DNA from: Tubulanus polymorphus | Lineage: Eukaryota > Nemertea > Palaeonemertea > Tubulaniformes > Tubulanidae | NCBI RefSeq assembly: GCF_964204645.1 | Contig: NC_134029.1 | Coordinates: forward strand, 18,618,450-18,682,449 | Direction of reading: 5' to 3' | Length of the DNA: 64,000 bases | In this document: piece after piece, positions 49,101 to 60,065 of the stretch | Position numbering within the stretch: position 1 is the stretch's first letter | Layout of the letters: every line of letters begins with the position of its first letter | Program-made: the position numbers and the translations under genes | Notes under the pieces: model-generated | Database searches by the model: none | The model's input: only the letters and a program-made list of their open reading frames with translations | What the model was told of the DNA's origin: nothing

Positions 49101-49863
49101 GAGGGCATGTCGAGAAAGAGACTACTCGGCTTCTAGGAGGAAACATTGCTTGAGTTTTGATTGGAACGGTCAATCAAAGATCACCAAAGGGATTTTATTA
49201 GGCTGACATTTAAGGAGCCCATCAAATTGGGAGGCATCATGTGCTCCTTTGAAATCCACCTTAACCCAGCCTGCATTTTCTACTTAGCTCCTCTGTCCAA
49301 CCCATCGAGGATGGGTATTTTGTTAGTACATGCGTGTCGTCTGTCCCGTACGTTGACTATCCTGTGTGAAAGAAATACATCTCCGAAACATGCGCTATCT
49401 CCTTGTATCCGCGAAGTATGATATTGTTGATACGTCAAGGGGTGCAATTGGTTCCTCGCATCCGGAGCTGCTTTTGCCTATACAGTGTAGAATAAAGACT
49501 GTCGGCCTAGCGGGAACTGTAGTGACCTACCTATACGGTTCGCCGCCAGTTACCGTCATTTCTACCGGACACAAGCCTACTTAGCGCTAACGATGCATCC
49601 CTGCGCCGACTAACAACTCCTCGTCTGTCATATCGCGCCAGTTTTTTCCTCCAGCCTTAAAATTATGGGTCAGTTTCATTTTAAAATCTTATGATCAATG
49701 TTTAAAGAATCCCGCTGGAAAACGTCAAATATATTTTCAATGCCACCAAATCAGCCACAATATTTTTTTGAAAAGATGAATAAATGAGCAAAAATTAGTC
49801 CGAAAATGTATGACGTTTATTCTGATATCAGACACGAAAATCATAAATTTTACAAACTCATTA
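46171..49863. other. Nav2 3' flank and spacer
   Basis: No gene was recognised. The first part should be the Nav2 3' UTR. Candidate AATAAA signals are at 47185-47190 and 47279-47284. A short AAGTTT-rich simple repeat lies at about 48886-48930. ORFs here are short and without family resemblance. Confidence 0.55.
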
Positions 49864-49869
49864 TTTATT
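49864..49869 (-). terminator. Candidate polyadenylation signal of knottin gene 1
   Basis: AATAAA on the minus strand, 218 nt past the stop codon. This distance is almost the same as for knottin gene 2. Confidence 0.5.
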
Positions 49870-50086
49870 CTAACCACGACGATTCTGAAAATATGATATC
49901 TTGAAAAATCTACTTCGATACTACACTGAATAATTATTTCCTAAATTTTCTGGGAAAAGTTTATCACGGTCTACAATTTGATGGTCCTAGTACTGGCACA
50001 CTTTAAATTTGTCTGATTCAAACATTTTCGTGCACGAGGGACTTTCACCAATGGAGCCGCGACAGCAGTCTGAATCGGACATGCAT

Positions 50087-50509
50087 TTAGAATACCGACC
50101 CACATCTGTTATAGAACGAATCGCAAGAAGACGCTTTGCCATTCACTGTGCAACATTCCGAGGCATAACGACAAGGAACTCCATTCTGCTTACACCTCCG
50201 TGCCTTGCAAGTATTTTGGCCGCTAGCACCAGTTCGTGCGCATGTCACTTCAATCCCACGACGACCATGATCGCAACACTCGGTGGCCGTATCACAACCC
50301 CGGTTGATGAGCGTGCATTCCGATGGTAGACAGGCCCTTATTCCACCCAACGCACCCGCTCGGCAAATCACTTTTTCGTCGGCACCATCAGCTGCCGCGC
50401 AACAATCTGCGTCGGATTCGCAACGTCTATATAATCCCTTGCATTCTTTCGCGCCGACTTGCCCTGCAATAATGACCAGTAAGAAACTGCTTATTGCAAG
50501 CATATTCAT
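50087..50509 (-). CDS. Secreted protein with three cystine-knot-like repeats (knottin gene 1)
   Basis: A single exon codes for 140 residues. The start at 50509 is chosen because AAAATGAAT there matches the start of knottin gene 2 and is followed at once by a signal peptide (LAISSFLLVIIAGQVGA). An in-frame ATG at 50584 would put 25 polar residues in front. The mature part has 18 cysteines in three repeats, each C-x6-C-x5-CC-x(8-11)-C-x(6-10)-C, the spacing of inhibitor cystine knots. Family knowledge: such knots occur in venom peptides, protease inhibitors and antimicrobial or defence proteins. Nothing here shows which applies, and no match is claimed to a named protein. Confidence 0.83.
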   Translation of the reverse strand: MNMLAISSFLLVIIAGQVGAKECKGLYRRCESDADCCAAADGADEKVICRAGALGGIRACLPSECTLINRGCDTATECCDHGRRGIEVTCARTGASGQNTCKARRCKQNGVPCRYASECCTVNGKASSCDSFYNRCGSVF

Positions 50510-50630
50510 TTTGCGAAACATAATGAATAGATCTTGTACGTTGATATAAAAATCGAGATAATCAAGATAATCAAGAACAAACACTCCAGCTAATATAAAC
50601 AGCCAATGCCACGACTACGGCCAATAGTGG

Positions 50631-50639
50631 CTTTATATA
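50631..50639 (-). promoter_or_regulatory. TATA box of knottin gene 1
   Basis: TATATAAAG on the minus strand, about 125 nt upstream of the chosen ATG. It predicts transcription starting near 50605 and a 5' UTR of roughly 95 nt. Confidence 0.55.
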
Positions 50640-50699
50640 TGTATATGTCACGTGTTTTATTCATGCGCGTCATATTGGGCGAATTTGGGGGAGGTTTTC

Positions 50700-50890
50700 G
50701 GAGTTAGTCGACTATAGTCGAACTAATGTGAAACCGGTTTGGAAATGGTCGACCACGCAATTGATCGCGGTCGCTATGGTTCGGACCTAGGTTCAAGATG
50801 GCCGACACTGTGAAATACATTAAGACCGAACTAAGGGTTCGGTTATTAGTTTCGACCACTAGTCGACTAGCAACGAAAACCGAAGTTCGC
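50700..50890 (+). repeat. GTCGACTATAGTC repeat family, copy 1
   Basis: It starts GTTAGTCGACTATAGTCGAA and ends ACCACTAGTCGACTAG followed by AAAACCGAA. The same order of blocks occurs at 51060-51208 and, inverted, at 61096-61240. Confidence 0.6.
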
Positions 50891-51059
50891 CTTGTCTGTT
50901 TTATGGCAGTCGTCCGTTACCATTACTTCAAATAACCGCCAGGAAATTGGCGGACATTAGGACGATTGTGACCACGCCATTTAAAGCCAAAGTACGTAAA
51001 AGATATTATCAAACGACGAATAGAATAAGCTGAAAAGCCTGACTAAAAAGCCAGGACCA

Positions 51060-51208
51060 AATTCGGTTATCTGAGTTTGTCGACTATAGTCCAACTATGT
51101 AAAACCGAATTTCAGTTAGACGGAACTATATTCCGGAAATAGTTCAGAAATTAAACGTATTCGGTTATCAGTTCCGACCACCAGTCGACTAGAGATACAA
51201 AAACCGAT
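51060..51208 (+). repeat. GTCGACTATAGTC repeat family, copy 2
   Basis: It is bounded by TTCGGTTAT and AAAACCGA. The interior has GGAACTATATTCCGGAAATA and CAGTTCCGACCACCAGTCGA. Confidence 0.6.
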
Positions 51209-51562
51209 TTAATTGTGCTCGTTGAAAAATTTTATTATTTGTTGTTGTTGTTGTTTCTTTTTTGCTGTTGTATTTTCTATCCTTTTTAATCTCTGTATAT
51301 AGCCTACCTATATGCTTTCCGTGAAATAGATTTGAAATTGAACTCGAACAACCATTACAACGCTACGGACGGAATTCTGTCATACATGTCACACATGCTC
51401 TTCATCATTATTCATTTTCCAAATTTCCCATCAGTTGATGCCATACACACATTTGATAAAACGTACAACGATAATGAACTAGTTGATAATGACCAGTAAA
51501 AACACGTCGATGAACAGTGCGGGTAACGCAGTAAAACTATGCAATCAATTGCGAGAGACGAA

Positions 51563-51719
51563 TAGAATAAAATCCCACAATCACGAGATCGAGGTTTTTT
51601 TATAAAATCGAAACTATTAAAATTTATGAAAAAACGAAAATTCAGGTTTTTGATAGATTTTGATAGTTTCGATTTTTTAAAAACTTTTTCGATCTCGTGA
51701 TTGTGGGATTTATATTCTA
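51563..51719. mobile_element. 157-bp hairpin (snap-back) element
   Basis: The left arm has AAATCCCACAATCACGAGAT and the right arm its exact complement. With small gaps the arms pair over about 70 bp each, from TAGAATA to TATTCTA, so nearly the whole element folds back on itself. A recently inserted MITE or an inverted duplication. Confidence 0.75.
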
Positions 51720-53929
51720 GGTGCGGGTATTCACTGTTCGCTGTGTAAGAGAGGTCAAATGATCATTTAGTACCATAAAGTGTTAGCTCTTCGGTTTTAC
51801 TTCAAAATGAAATAAGAACGTTAGGCTCCAAGTTAAAGTGTTCGTTTTTGAAAGGCGTTCGGTTGTAACGATACAGTTATCGTCACATTACAATATAATG
51901 TGACGTTGATAGTGTTGATATGAATCTATATATATATAGATACATATCAATACTATTGTCTTATTGATTCATGCATTGCAAGAATTCCATATTTAAAAAA
52001 TGCCATCGTTTACAGTGGAGCACGTGCTATGGTCGCGAGAATTTCGTGCCATTATCATCGCTAGGAGATTGAACTAAAAGAAGGCACATTCAGTCGTCCA
52101 TCAATTCCGAAAACGATAGAAAAGACAAGTTCAGTCGTCTTTATCAATCACAAAAGTAGAAAAAGGCACATTTTCATAAGACGATGCAGATAATTTTCAA
52201 CAAATAGGCACACCATCGTCAGGATTTTTGTTTCCTATTTATGGCCTGGAAACTATCTGAATGCAGTAAAAATCTATAAGTTCTGTTATCCTTAGCAGTG
52301 GCGCCTGGATCCGCCTTTGGTTTATAGAATTCCGCTGAATCATTCTGTTGGCCGACCCCTAACTGAGAACATCCAGTTATTGATTATTTCGTTTATTTGA
52401 AATTACTGAATAAGGTCATAATGATAAATTGATATAGAAAGGCCCGATTTAAAGTTACAATTTAATAGTTAAAAATTTGATAGAGCTTCGGAGAATTTGG
52501 GAAGAGTCTCACAACAAAGAGCTGAGCAGAGCTTTACCATGCAGATAATATATGTGGTAAAGTGAAAAGAAGACGATGTCTTATTGCAAACAAACCTATC
52601 TAAACAGGGATGATTTGTGCACTTAAAATCCAAGAAGAAGATATCAGTATCCATAATTCTGTTAAATTCAGGTTAGATTGTATATAAGTAAATGACCCAG
52701 AGGTACCGCGTTTTTGGGGAATGCCCCAAACAACAATGTCCCACGAGAGGATGAGTTGTTATGGACATGAGATAATATTTTCTATACAATGTTGACAAAA
52801 GAATTTTCTCAACCCCTTCCAGGACTAGGTGAAAATAATCTATGCTGATTTGTTGGAGTACTTCGTTGTTTGGTGGTTAATATTTTTCTGGAAGTACGTC
52901 GAAAAAGCAATGATGTTACATTCGTAACGCCTTTATTTTTTCTATTTCAATTTTTTCTATTTCTATTGCACTGACTGGTCCAGGCTTCTGGAAATATCCC
53001 GTTATACTAACTTGTACATAAACCATATCGGACTATGCCCTGTCAACTTGCGCGCCAAGCTTGTTTGGACAAATCAGATATTTCACAGCCAGTTAGTTCT
53101 TAAAAGTCCTAGGAATATTCCAACGACAAATTCTGTATTGTGCAGTTCAGTTTAGAATATTGCCAGTACAATCGGCGGTCATTTCAACGGATGATAGACT
53201 TGTGTAAGACACCATTGAAATGCGGAACAACAAATTCTTTTCACAGCTAGCGGAGATGGCCTTTCAGGCCTTTCCTTTGTCCCCTTTATTTCTGCATAAG
53301 TTCGTAACCTGAACAGAATTAAAAGACAATCAAGCGCGGAAATTAATCGTGCTAACACGTCTATAGGCAGACATTTTGCCAGCCAACATGCGTGACTGGC
53401 TTAAATTTGAAGTGGGGAAGAATATAAAAGTCACGTATGGCTCGCGAAATACCAAAAGAAAATGTGAACAATGATTTACCTTATGAACTCCCCATCGGAA
53501 AAGTACTGGTGTTGTCTGAATGGAGTAGCCGAGTCACAACCATTTTGTGTTTGACTACTGGTGTAGTCAATTACGACCTAAGTGTTAAGAATACCACACT
53601 AACCGTACTGCCGTGACATTCTCTCCGGAACACACGACACACTAAAACACGGTAAAATATCAATTACTTCTATACGTTTTTCTTCGATTCTTATTATTCT
53701 TATCTGTATTTATAGTCAAATTAGTTTCGTTGATATTCTAATTATTTTGACTCATTAGCACATTGTGCAAATTCATCTATAAGAATATTTGACAGATTTC
53801 GCGCATGAGATATGAAATAGTGAAATTGGTGCTACGTATCAGCCTGGAAAGTGCGATAAACGCTGTATTTCACTCTGATAACGTGACTTTTTTGATTAAT
53901 TAAAAATCTCTTTGAATTAAGGAAATTTG

Positions 53930-54089
53930 ATACCTTGTTTCTCCTTTCTGGTTAGCTTAAAAGTTGACCCGGCCGGCCGCCTATCTACCATATGTATCAC
54001 TTTTTTTTATCAGATCCAATCAATTTTACAACAACACCCCCGGCAGCTATAGAAATGAACTGATTACGTTATTGCATTTTACAAAAATG
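53930..54089 (+). mobile_element. MITE family K, 3'-truncated copy joined to knottin gene 2
   Basis: It starts GATACCTTGTTTCTCC, contains GACCCGGCCGGCCGCCTATC and CTATAGAAATGAACTG, and matches the intact inverted copy at 56149-56341 up to TTTTACAAAAATG. Its distal TIR is missing. Only 22 nt separate its end from the start codon of knottin gene 2. Confidence 0.75.
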
Positions 54090-54111
54090 TTTGACTTACT
54101 CGTTTCAGAAA

Positions 54112-54681
54112 ATGAATGTTTATGTGGTAATTTGCTGTTTGTTGGTCCTCGCAGTATCCATCGATACCGCCTCCGCTTGCCAAAAAAGTTATGAAAAATG
54201 TGAATCGGATGCTGATTGTTGTGAAGGAACCAGAGGTCCCGATCGTAAATTGATATGCAAAGAATATCTCAACAAGAGAGATAATAAATTATGTTTGTAC
54301 GTGCCGGTGGCAGCGACATGCAGTAAAACCTACGAACCGTGCACCACGGACGAAGAATGCTGCGAAGAGGATGGCAAGGTAATAACTTGTCAGCTGCGCC
54401 GTGGGAAAAATGTCTGTCGTGAGAAAAAATGCAAGAAGACATACGAAGAATGCGAATCGGATTCCGACTGTTGTCCAAGCGAAGATTCCGCTAAGGAATC
54501 GATTTGCAAAAATATCTTTTTAAACAAGAAAAAGATGAAGATTTGCGCGTTCAAGCGTGTAGAAAAGTGCAAAAGAACCTATGAACCATGTCAATCCGAC
54601 CAGGAGTGTTGCAAGGAAGGAAATGGTGAAAGCCTAATCTGTGAGAAGTATTATGGCCAGAACGTCTGCATGAGGCCTTAA
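54112..54681 (+). CDS. Secreted protein with four cystine-knot-like repeats (knottin gene 2)
   Basis: An open frame codes for 189 residues with a signal peptide (VYVVICCLLVLAVSIDTASA) and 24 cysteines in four repeats of C-x6-C-x5-CC-x(8-11)-C-x(8-12)-C. Repeats share the motif CK(K/R)TYE(E/P)C, so the gene grew by internal duplication. The mature part is rich in Lys and Glu. The ATG at 54112 was preferred to an in-frame ATG at 54091 because the signal peptide follows directly. TTACTCGTTTCAG just before it looks like a splice acceptor, so an upstream non-coding exon is possible. It is a paralogue of knottin gene 1 on the other strand. The function is unknown, as for gene 1. Confidence 0.85.
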   Translation: MNVYVVICCLLVLAVSIDTASACQKSYEKCESDADCCEGTRGPDRKLICKEYLNKRDNKLCLYVPVAATCSKTYEPCTTDEECCEEDGKVITCQLRRGKNVCREKKCKKTYEECESDSDCCPSEDSAKESICKNIFLNKKKMKICAFKRVEKCKRTYEPCQSDQECCKEGNGESLICEKYYGQNVCMRP

Positions 54682-54900
54682 ACATGTGCTTCGCGGTTGA
54701 AGCAATGCGATGATTTGATGGGTAGCAAAAAGATGGGTAGTTTGTCAATGTGCACGGCCAGTCGAAGGAAGTAACAACCTAGGCAATATTCACTTTAATT
54801 AGCAAAAATAATTCATTATCCCGTACATACGTAGACTAATTGATTGTTTTTTCTTTTCTGAGTTTGCAGTATATAGTTTTTGTCTAACACAAAGAAAAGA

Positions 54901-54906
54901 AATAAA
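54901..54906 (+). terminator. Candidate polyadenylation signal of knottin gene 2
   Basis: AATAAA 220 nt after the stop codon. Confidence 0.6.
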
Positions 54907-56148
54907 GATGTTTGACTTCAGTATTTTCTCGTATGTTAATTTGCTTTGGACTGATACGGATTCGCTGAAATATATTTATCTAAATAAGGCGATTGGCCGC
55001 TCGAGTATGCAGATGGCTACTTACTTCCAATAAAGGAAAGGTTGTGGACGGTGTTAGAAAACGAAGCAAACTATCGACTTGTTAGTTGTGCTCCATCTTC
55101 ACCCGTCGAGGGATTCGAACTCACTAAGCTAAAGCCGTTTAATTCCCGAACCCCTTTGGAGTCGTTACTATCCGACTAGAATCCGGTCGTACCAATCACA
55201 GTTGCTGGAAGCGAGTTCGGGGAGCAATACCGGACCCCTGGCAAGCGGAGATGCTTGTGCTCAGACTTTTCGAGGGAGAAGAATGCATTCAGGTAGTCCT
55301 GAAAATTAAGTTTCATCCTTGGCAATTATTATATTACAAAACGAATGTGAATTCAAAGACAATTTCGCAATTCCAATTACAAACATAGCGATCATATTAA
55401 TGGAGACAAAGATAAACTTTAAATCGGTGACATTAAACAAAATTACCAAATGCCTACCCTTTTTATTTATTATTGCCATGCGGCAAGCATCCTATTTCTA
55501 TTCTCACTACGTAGCGCTGCGGACACACGAAAGAAAAGTTTGGTTTAATTTGTTTTTCTTGCTGCCGGACGTACTAGTGCGTTGTGGTTGTTCACGGCTT
55601 GGCTTTGCTACCAGTTCTGTGTGATCTAAGAACTTGATGATGGTGTGTCTTTCTGTGTGCAGTCTGGAGGCTGTTGCCCAGGGTATGGTCAAAGATAGCC
55701 CGTTGTGTGGTGGTCGTCCTCTGTATGTGGTCACAAAGAGTAGTCCACTGTGTGTGGTCAGGAGGCTGTGTGCCTCTCGAGACTGTCCCGTCGCTGTGTG
55801 TGGACTGGAGGAATGTGCCTCTTATGACTGTGTCTTGTTTCTTGTTGCAGGCTATAGGGCCGAGCTCTGGAGTTGATGGAGAGAAATATGGTTCTGGGTG
55901 CAATATTTCCGAATCAAACGTGTCATTTGATTGTTTCTGTATCTATGCGTTTCTCCCTGCATCATGTGCGTTTAGCTTTAGATTGTACATTCACACGAAG
56001 ATCTAAAATGCTATCAAAATGATGTTTTGACAAGTAAGGCGAGTAACTTCCAGGATCAGTTGGCATACATATACAGTAAGTAACGAGACGAGTAAGGTTA
56101 ACTATTTATTTGACGCACGAGCTTTCGCTACTAAGGCTAAACAAAAAT
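54907..56148. other. Spacer after knottin gene 2
   Basis: No gene was recognised. A GT-rich stretch at about 55650-55840 has three imperfect repeats around GGAGGCTGT and TGTGCCTC and reads like a decayed minisatellite. The ORFs across it are compositional. Confidence 0.5.
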
Positions 56149-56341
56149 GATACCTTGTTTCTCCGCAGCGGCCGGGTCATTTTTGTAAAATATGATAAAA
56201 TTTATAAACAGTTCATTTCTATAGCGGCCGGGTCTGTTATGGTGAAATTGATCACGATTTAAAAAAAAAGTAATGTATAGGGTAGATAGGCGGCCGGCCG
56301 GGTCAACATTTAAGCTCAGCAGAGCGGAGAAACAAGGTATC
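56149..56341 (-). mobile_element. MITE family K, intact copy
   Basis: This 193-bp element has perfect 18-bp terminal inverted repeats (GATACCTTGTTTCTCCGC and complement). Several GACCCGGCCG motifs lie inside. It is in the opposite orientation to the truncated copy at 53930-54089 and lies just upstream of the probable knottin pseudogene. Confidence 0.82.
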
Positions 56342-56378
56342 AATTTTTTTTTGGCCTAATGTATAGAAGCTTCATCGG

Positions 56379-56640
56379 GTGAAGCCACTCATAACCTATT
56401 TAGTACTACTCGTCTCGTTACTTATTTCAAACCAGATTAACACGGCTAATCTACGAATATTTCCATACATATTACAGAACATGACCTGTGCTAAAATTTG
56501 GCACAAGCCTATGAATGTTAGCCCGGTCAGGCAAAATTTAAGCTTTGTCAAACCATGGACTCCAAAACGATTCGTTTTAGAATCCATGGTCAAACAGGCA
56601 TGGGTCCATCGAGCACCAGCGTGATCGCAGATTATGTTCA
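56379..56640 (+). pseudogene. Probable decayed third knottin gene
   Basis: The frame from 56379 opens with GTG instead of ATG and continues as a signal-peptide-like stretch (KPLITYLVLLVSLLIS). Downstream, CCTATGAA, TGTTA and GGTCAGG occur in the order seen in the knottin repeats of gene 2, but the cysteine frame is lost through small deletions. The call rests on partial similarity and is uncertain. Confidence 0.4.
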
Positions 56641-56705
56641 TGGTCAGGCATTATATAGCGATGAAAAACAAAACTGCAAAATTCTTACTTCAAATCCGTT
56701 AAAAT

Positions 56706-56711
56706 CTTTAT
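56706..56711 (-). terminator. Candidate polyadenylation signal of TMEM26
   Basis: AATAAA on the minus strand, 164 nt past the TMEM26 stop codon. Confidence 0.5.
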
Positions 56712-56874
56712 TTTATCGAAACTCTGAAAAATTCGTATTAAAAAATGTAAATATTTTGCGATCATCGTCGTTTAAAATACTCGATATTTATGTAAAAATG
56801 CATATGATCTAAAAAGATCTAAAACCAAGCCGCGTGTCGCGCTAAAAGGATTAGAAAAATACGGCTTCACAGAT

Positions 56875-58838
56875 TTAAACTATTTGAACTTCGACTTCTT
56901 CTCCAACTGTAACGCTAGATGTCTCGTCATTCTTATCTCCAACTTCTCCGGCTGTACCGGTATTTGTCTCATCGTTTTTAACTTCGTCAACATCAATTCT
57001 AACTGCAACTTCTCCGATCGTAATGGTGGTTGTCTCTTTATTTTCAACGTCCTCAACTTTATCGTTTTGATTTTCGTATTTCACGGCGGTTTGAAACGTA
57101 AGGCGTTGTTGCGAACGTCGTTGCTCGCAAAAATACGTGACGAATTTATACAACTGGAAGAATAAAATCAGCCCGTTTTTCAACATGAAAAATAGGATCG
57201 AGTTGTCCACTTCGTTGAACGCGTAGATCACGTAGTTTCGAACGCCGAAGAACGGCCGTCGATGAACACACACGACGCGATGATACTCCATCGTTCGTCT
57301 GCCAGAATCGGGTATTTCTTTGCATTTCTGTTCTTGTTCGCCGTCAAAACGAGCGTGAACAACATTAAACTCCACGTCCAGACGCCCAATAGAGTATAGG
57401 TCAGGTGGTATCGATGTTTCCTCGCGTCGAGCTCCATGAGCGTTTCGTAGAACTCGACGATATCGGCGCCGCTTCCCAGATACACGAGCAGCAGGTCGGA
57501 AAGCTGACGATGCGACAGAGATTTGTTCGGCAATACCAAACGCGCGATCGTCAGAATGATCAGCATGAATTGTTCGATCGTGATGATCCATTTTTCGGTC
57601 GTGAACTCGAACGGCAATTCTAAATCGAGCTGTAATAAATTAAACAGAAAAGATGCATCATTTCGTAGCGCGTTCAGATATTTTTAGGTAGATTCAATTT
57701 CGATCGAAATTCAAGTCATTTCTTGTCGATTAAAGCCACGAAAACAGGAAGTGTTTGGTCCAAATTTGGCCTGCACCACATAAAGCCGGGATAGTCCATC
57801 CACACGGGTGCCAATAGGATCACGCCTGAACCTGAGCCAAATTTGGTCAGTGGTCAAAATTTTTGAAACTGGTTCCGGTAAATGACTCACTTTGCTTTGT
57901 TCAAACATTGTATTGAGTGGTGTAATTTGGCACTGGCTAAATTTGACTCGGGCCTGATCTGGGTCGATTTTACCGGGGCCAAATTGTTTCTATGTGATTG
58001 CGGCTGAAGAATAGGAGCATCGCCGCTGGCTAGGGTTTGATCATCCAACGCCAACCCTGGTAAGCGAGGGTGGAACTGAGAAACTTAGATTCCGCATCAT
58101 CGATAATCCAAGTTGCACATTTCTGTTTGGTCCGAATTGGTTTTTTAAATCCAATTTACTAAATGTCAGTTGTGATTTAGATGAGTGGTCGATGGAACGA
58201 CGGTGACTTGGACTGGAACAAGTCAACAGTCAAACAACTCGGAACATTTCCAAACTATAGGCCTACCTTATCACTGACTTCACGGATTGCCGTTTGGATA
58301 TTCTTGTTTTCTTTTTTCGCCGAACTGTGATCGTAATGTATTTGCAGAATCCAGATGCAAGTGACATTTGGTATGAGAAAGAACAGAAAGCAATAGCAGA
58401 ACCTAGAAAAGAAACAAACATTATCGATATAAATGCTGATAATGGTATAGTCAAACGTGCTAAGGTCTTTATCTGATAAATCATCACTTAAGTCATAAAT
58501 CATCTCGTAAGTCATCTCTATTTTCGAGTCCTTTCAATTTGCCAAGTGTAAGTTCATTAGTTATAGTGATTGAAGCTAGTTTGGCTATAAGTATACATCA
58601 GTATCATACAAACGTTTTTTTTTTACCATTTACTCTCTACTCCTTTGTATTTGACGACGCGTATAACGCCTTCGATCGCTAACGGTAGAAGTAATAGCGT
58701 AAAAAGCCAGCCGGACTGGTAAATATCCGTCACCCTCCATATACTAACTAACGCGGCCGACGCAAGAACAGCCCTGACCGTCACTGCTCGAATTATATTC
58801 GCGAAATCGGTAGAACAGTTCTTTCTTCTTTCCACCAT
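56875..58838 (-). CDS. TMEM26: TMEM26 homologue, with a one-base frameshift
   Basis: Three exons: 58838-58627, 58402-58267 and 57629-56875. Exon 1 has the family start (a helix, then SIWRVTDIYQSGWLFTLLLL), exon 2 continues KWF into a hydrophobic helix, and exon 3 carries TIEQFMLIILTIARLVLP, LSDLLLVYLGSGADIVEFYE and LLGVWTWSLMLFTL. All are recognisable TMEM26 segments. At about 57252-57258 the frame breaks inside the conserved FIDG-PFF segment. The first frame ends at 57228, while the family sequence goes on one frame over (PFFGVRNYVIYAFNEVDNS) to a stop at 56875. With one base restored the length would be 367 residues, close to the vertebrate protein. The C-terminal tail is acidic and Thr-rich. 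The function of this multi-pass membrane family is poorly known. Confidence 0.82.
57785..58008. repeat. Dispersed repeat family C, long copy in TMEM26 intron 2
   Basis: It shows CACACGGGTGCCAATAG, CTCACTTTGCTTTGTTCAAA, TTTGACTCGGGCCTGATC and ATGTGATTGCGGCTGAAG in the same order as 30440-30665. Confidence 0.6.
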
Positions 58839-60065
58839 TATCCTCCTCGCTTTCTGTTCTGCTGATATATATGAATTTGTTTCTAAAATGTTACTTCTCT
58901 AAAATGTTACTACTGTATAAGCCCCGTCCTGAGACTAACTTATGTTGTATTCTGCTAAGACTAGAATAGTAGCGGCAGCCACGCATGGGTAGCTTTATTT
59001 ACTCGACCGGTCAACTATAGAGTTGCAATATTCATATCTATCTTTATTGTCTCTTTTATGGTTTTACAACATTTAGCGAGATTTACACAAAACATTACTC
59101 AATTCGTTTCACCTGTATGATTTGCAGTGCTCTCTGGATCACAAACTTCCACATTGAACTTTTCACCAATAACTGTTTCGCCGCCCTGGCTTTGTCTTAA
59201 GCTGGTCAATAAATGGAATAGAATCTTTTGACTTTAAACGTGATGGCCTTCTTTTACTAATTAACTAACAGGTAGATGAACCCTAGTGTAGGTACAGGGT
59301 GTCATAATACATTCAATGTAGGCTATGAATGCACGAGTCATTTAATACAGTGGAACCTCCAATGCAGCAGAAAACCCTAACGATGCTTTATGACATGCCA
59401 AGGAAACACAGTTAAGTAAGGTGCGTCATATACCTTCAGTAAATTCAATGTCATACTATTGATGTTTTCACATACAATATTCATTTCATGAAGAATGACA
59501 TTTTACAAAAAAAAGTGATATGCGTCTTACGACACGCCATACAGACATTATAGCAAAACGCAAAATACATGTTATACAAATAAACAAGGATTAACAAAGA
59601 GGTAGATAGCAGTCATTGAACAGGGAATGAATGCTGTATGAATAGATACATACATGGCTTGCCTTACAGCGTATCATAATTCGATATGAATTTGAAGGTT
59701 ATTGATGATATCTGAATATTCTTATCAAAAGTGTGATCTTAATGGCCAGATTCGAAGGAAGTCACATTTTGCAGAGATACTGCTGAGAAACTTCAATTCG
59801 AGGTCTTCCAATCATTACCAAATGGGTTTTTTTCGTGTCTACGTTCAGGTATCCGGTATTGAATAGAAGAATGCTTTGTTAATATTCTGACATTGCAGAA
59901 ATTACAAGTAATGATATTGATAATAATAAAAATGATGATAATCCAGAGTGGAAACGTGGTTTCCTGCGACTGAGAGCAACAGAAAAACTCAATCAACGTC
60001 CTTTCATAAAAGAGTTGACTTTTGACGAGTAGACGAATTTTTTGCCGAAGCATAGTGTCCGTATC
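58839..60065. other. Spacer between TMEM26 and the mini-integrin gene
   Basis: No gene was recognised. CAGTGGAACCTCC at about 59350 looks like one end of a Tigger-type element. A minus-strand ORF at 59793-60053 has a hydrophobic run caused by an ATT-rich simple sequence and is not taken as an exon. Confidence 0.5.

Larger units (their letters stand above)
50640..53929. other. Spacer between the two knottin genes
   Basis: No gene was recognised. It contains two copies of a GTCGACTATAGTC repeat and a 157-bp hairpin element. The remainder is AT-rich with only short chance ORFs. Confidence 0.6.

Noticed and set aside
55085-55125. GAGTTCGAATCCC on the minus strand as a tRNA gene
   Set aside because: Same reason: no cloverleaf can be formed from the flanking sequence.
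55634-56006. Overlapping 80-110 residue frames in a GT-rich stretch
   Set aside because: Both strands and several frames are open because of the repetitive composition. No signal peptide, domain or splice pattern is seen.
59793-60053. Minus-strand frame with a hydrophobic run and NPF, as a transmembrane exon of the integrin-like gene
   Set aside because: Its natural acceptor is phase 0, while the upstream exon ends in phase 1, and an in-frame TAA precedes it. The hydrophobic run is an ATT-rich simple sequence. Kept only as a low-interest finding.
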